Shown here piece by piece: positions 5,608 through 6,262 of a stretch of 6,262 bases of DNA. Below the pieces are notes generated by a model. The model worked only from the letters and a program-made list of their open reading frames with translations. It was not told where the DNA came from and searched no databases. A program made the position numbers and the translations under genes. The first letter of the stretch is position 1. Each line of letters starts with the position of its first letter. The DNA comes from G039029935 sp039029935 (GTDB lineage Bacteria; Chloroflexota; Anaerolineae; Caldilineales; Caldilineaceae): positions 1-6,262 of the forward strand of contig JBCCFC010000839.1 of NCBI GenBank assembly GCA_039029935.1, written 5' to 3'.

Positions 5608-6239
5608 TCCACCTCCTCAACCAACGGCGGAACCAACACCGTGCCACCCAAAATTTGGTCGTCCTCAAAATTAACGTCAAGGTTGGCACTGAGCAGGTCA
5701 TCCGTATCGACAGCCAGTTGCTCGGAGAGGTCATCGACCGACATGGTTTGGGCGACGATGAGCAGGGCGGGGACAGAGATAAAGGTGTCTGACGCCAGTG
5801 GTTCTGCCGCACCCAAATCAGGGTTGATGACACTGAGATGATCGATGGGCAGGCGGGTCTGCTCGGCCACGTCTAGCAGGGTTTCGCCCGCGCTGGCATA
5901 GTGCGCAATGGGCAGGGCAAGCATCGTGCCACGTGGCACAGACTCACTGTTGAGATGTGGATTGGTGCGGCGTAGTTGCTCGGCTGTGGTGTTGAGATAG
6001 GTCGCCAAGTTGATCATGTTCTGGCGCGACGGTGTGATGAAGATATCGGGATAGCGTTCTTGATCCGGGGAGAGAAACGCCTGTGCTTGGGTCGTCGGCT
6101 GCGGCACGAGAGTGGACCGGTCTGCCGGTGCCTTTGGCCGTGGATACCGATCGCGATGGTGTGGAGGATGCCTTTGATGGCTTCCCCAACGACCCAAGCC
6201 GCTGGGCAGATACGGATCGCGATGGCATCGAAGACTCAT
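5604..6239 (-). CDS. Triple LysM-repeat protein, 5' end uncertain
   Basis: Counting from the ATG at 6239 (211 residues), residues 66-110, 112-157 and 158-205 are three successive LysM-like repeats: each has a helix pair ('LATYLNTTAEQLRRTNP', 'VAEQTRLPIDHLSVINPDL', 'LSEQLAVDTDDLLSANLD') and closes with a 'G/S-T-x-x-x-VP' strand. LysM domains bind N-acetylglucosamine-containing glycans such as peptidoglycan, so an envelope location is expected, but no signal peptide is visible. Residues 1-40 are Arg/His/Pro-rich and are the antisense image of plus-strand thrombospondin repeats; I doubt they are real. Reliable coding runs from 5604 to about 6110. The frame is open to the window edge, so the true start is either lost or beyond it. 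A GTG at 6107-6105 is in frame but lacks a ribosome binding site. The stop TGA overlaps the protease ATG (ATGA), implying one transcript with coupled translation. Confidence 0.72.
   Translation of the reverse strand: MSLRCHRDPYLPSGLGRWGSHQRHPPHHRDRYPRPKAPADRSTLVPQPTTQAQAFLSPDQERYPDIFITPSRQNMINLATYLNTTAEQLRRTNPHLNSESVPRGTMLALPIAHYASAGETLLDVAEQTRLPIDHLSVINPDLGAAEPLASDTFISVPALLIVAQTMSVDDLSEQLAVDTDDLLSANLDVNFEDDQILGGTVLVPPLVEEVE
5610..5617 (-). promoter_or_regulatory. Strong ribosome binding site of the protease gene
   Basis: The minus strand reads AGGAGGTG, a near-perfect anti-SD match inside the last codons of the LysM gene. The AGGAGG core is 4 bases from the ATG at 5607 and 7 bases from the ATG at 5604. 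It decides that translation starts before the duplicated 102-residue segment rather than at the later Met-Met pair at codons 103-104, which has no such site. Confidence 0.8.
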
Positions 6240-6262
6240 TGGACGACGACATTGATGGCGAT
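6083..6262 (+). CDS. Thrombospondin type 3 repeat protein fragment, runs off right edge
   Basis: The plus-strand frame open from 6041 to the window end carries, from about 6140, two calcium-binding DTDRDG loops (6143-6160 and 6209-6226) with AFDGFPNDPSRW between them and SLDDDIDGD after the second. This is the thrombospondin type 3 pattern (DxDxDG...D.FP.DP...) found in large secreted bacterial surface proteins. The frame is closed by TGA at 6038-6040. A GTG at 6083 preceded by GGGGAG at 10 bases is the only start with a partial ribosome binding site, but the protein would then have no signal peptide, unlike usual members. So the 5' part is probably missing, or the start is wrong. It lies antisense to the upstream end of the LysM frame; both cannot be normal full-length genes here. 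Confidence 0.55.
   Translation, partial: MLGSSAAAREWTGLPVPLAVDTDRDGVEDAFDGFPNDPSRWADTDRDGIEDSLDDDIDGD

Noticed and set aside
5137..5841. A 234-codon plus-strand frame across the protease 5' end
   Set aside because: It is the antisense of the signal-anchor, the repeat element and the LysM C-terminus. Its repeated peptide is only the reverse image of the 153-bp repeat.
5944..6252. Minus-strand 102-codon Ser/Arg/Pro-rich frame at the right edge
   Set aside because: It is a different-frame shadow of LysM coding and the antisense of thrombospondin repeats, with no plausible domain.

Overview
The window looks like a piece of a Chloroflexota-type (filamentous, multicellular-lineage) genome or metagenomic contig. 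This is inference from protein style, not from a marker gene. The clues are a Thr/Pro linker of the 'PTATFTP' kind joining extracytoplasmic domains, a membrane-anchored TPR protein with an N-terminal coiled-coil segment of a type I associate with such genomes, LysM and thrombospondin type 3 sequences, and abundant palindromic repeats. There is no rRNA, tRNA, CRISPR array or transposase.

Layout. (1) 1-174: two copies of an 87-bp tandem unit, each with a 15-bp-stem hairpin, directly abutting the stop of the next gene. (2) 173-2281, minus: a 702-residue protein with a coiled coil, one membrane segment, an alpha/beta domain and TPRs. (3) 2282-2610: a gap of about 330 bp with a heptanucleotide repeat, a remnant resembling the AAA-ATPase-like/PD-(D/E)XK (DUF1703-type) family, and putative divergent extended -10 promoters. 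(4) 2611-3099, plus: a small protein with a DUF5678-like C-terminus. (5) 3100-3195: a convergent spacer in which I see nothing. (6) 3196-5607, minus: an 803-residue membrane-anchored trypsin-like protease with an intact catalytic triad, a beta-rich module, a Thr/Pro linker, an FG-GAP/VCBS-like motif and a C-terminal Ig-like domain. (7) From 5604 rightward, minus: a protein with three LysM repeats, its stop overlapping the protease start by ATGA. (8) About 6083 to the right edge, plus: thrombospondin type 3 calcium-binding repeats lying antisense to the upstream end of the LysM frame.

Functionally, the LysM-protease pair is a translationally coupled operon, most simply a cell-envelope unit: LysM binds glycan and the protease acts outside the membrane. 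The TPR protein is another membrane-anchored scaffold or sensor. The most unusual signal is palindromic repeats that appear to have entered coding sequence in frame: a 153-bp tandem element forms the first ~102 residues of the protease, a second palindrome sits next to the TPR protein's membrane segment, and the 87-bp hairpin repeat carries a copy of that gene's last codons. The right edge appears to hold a rearrangement or assembly junction between two genes that both lack a recognisable 5' end.
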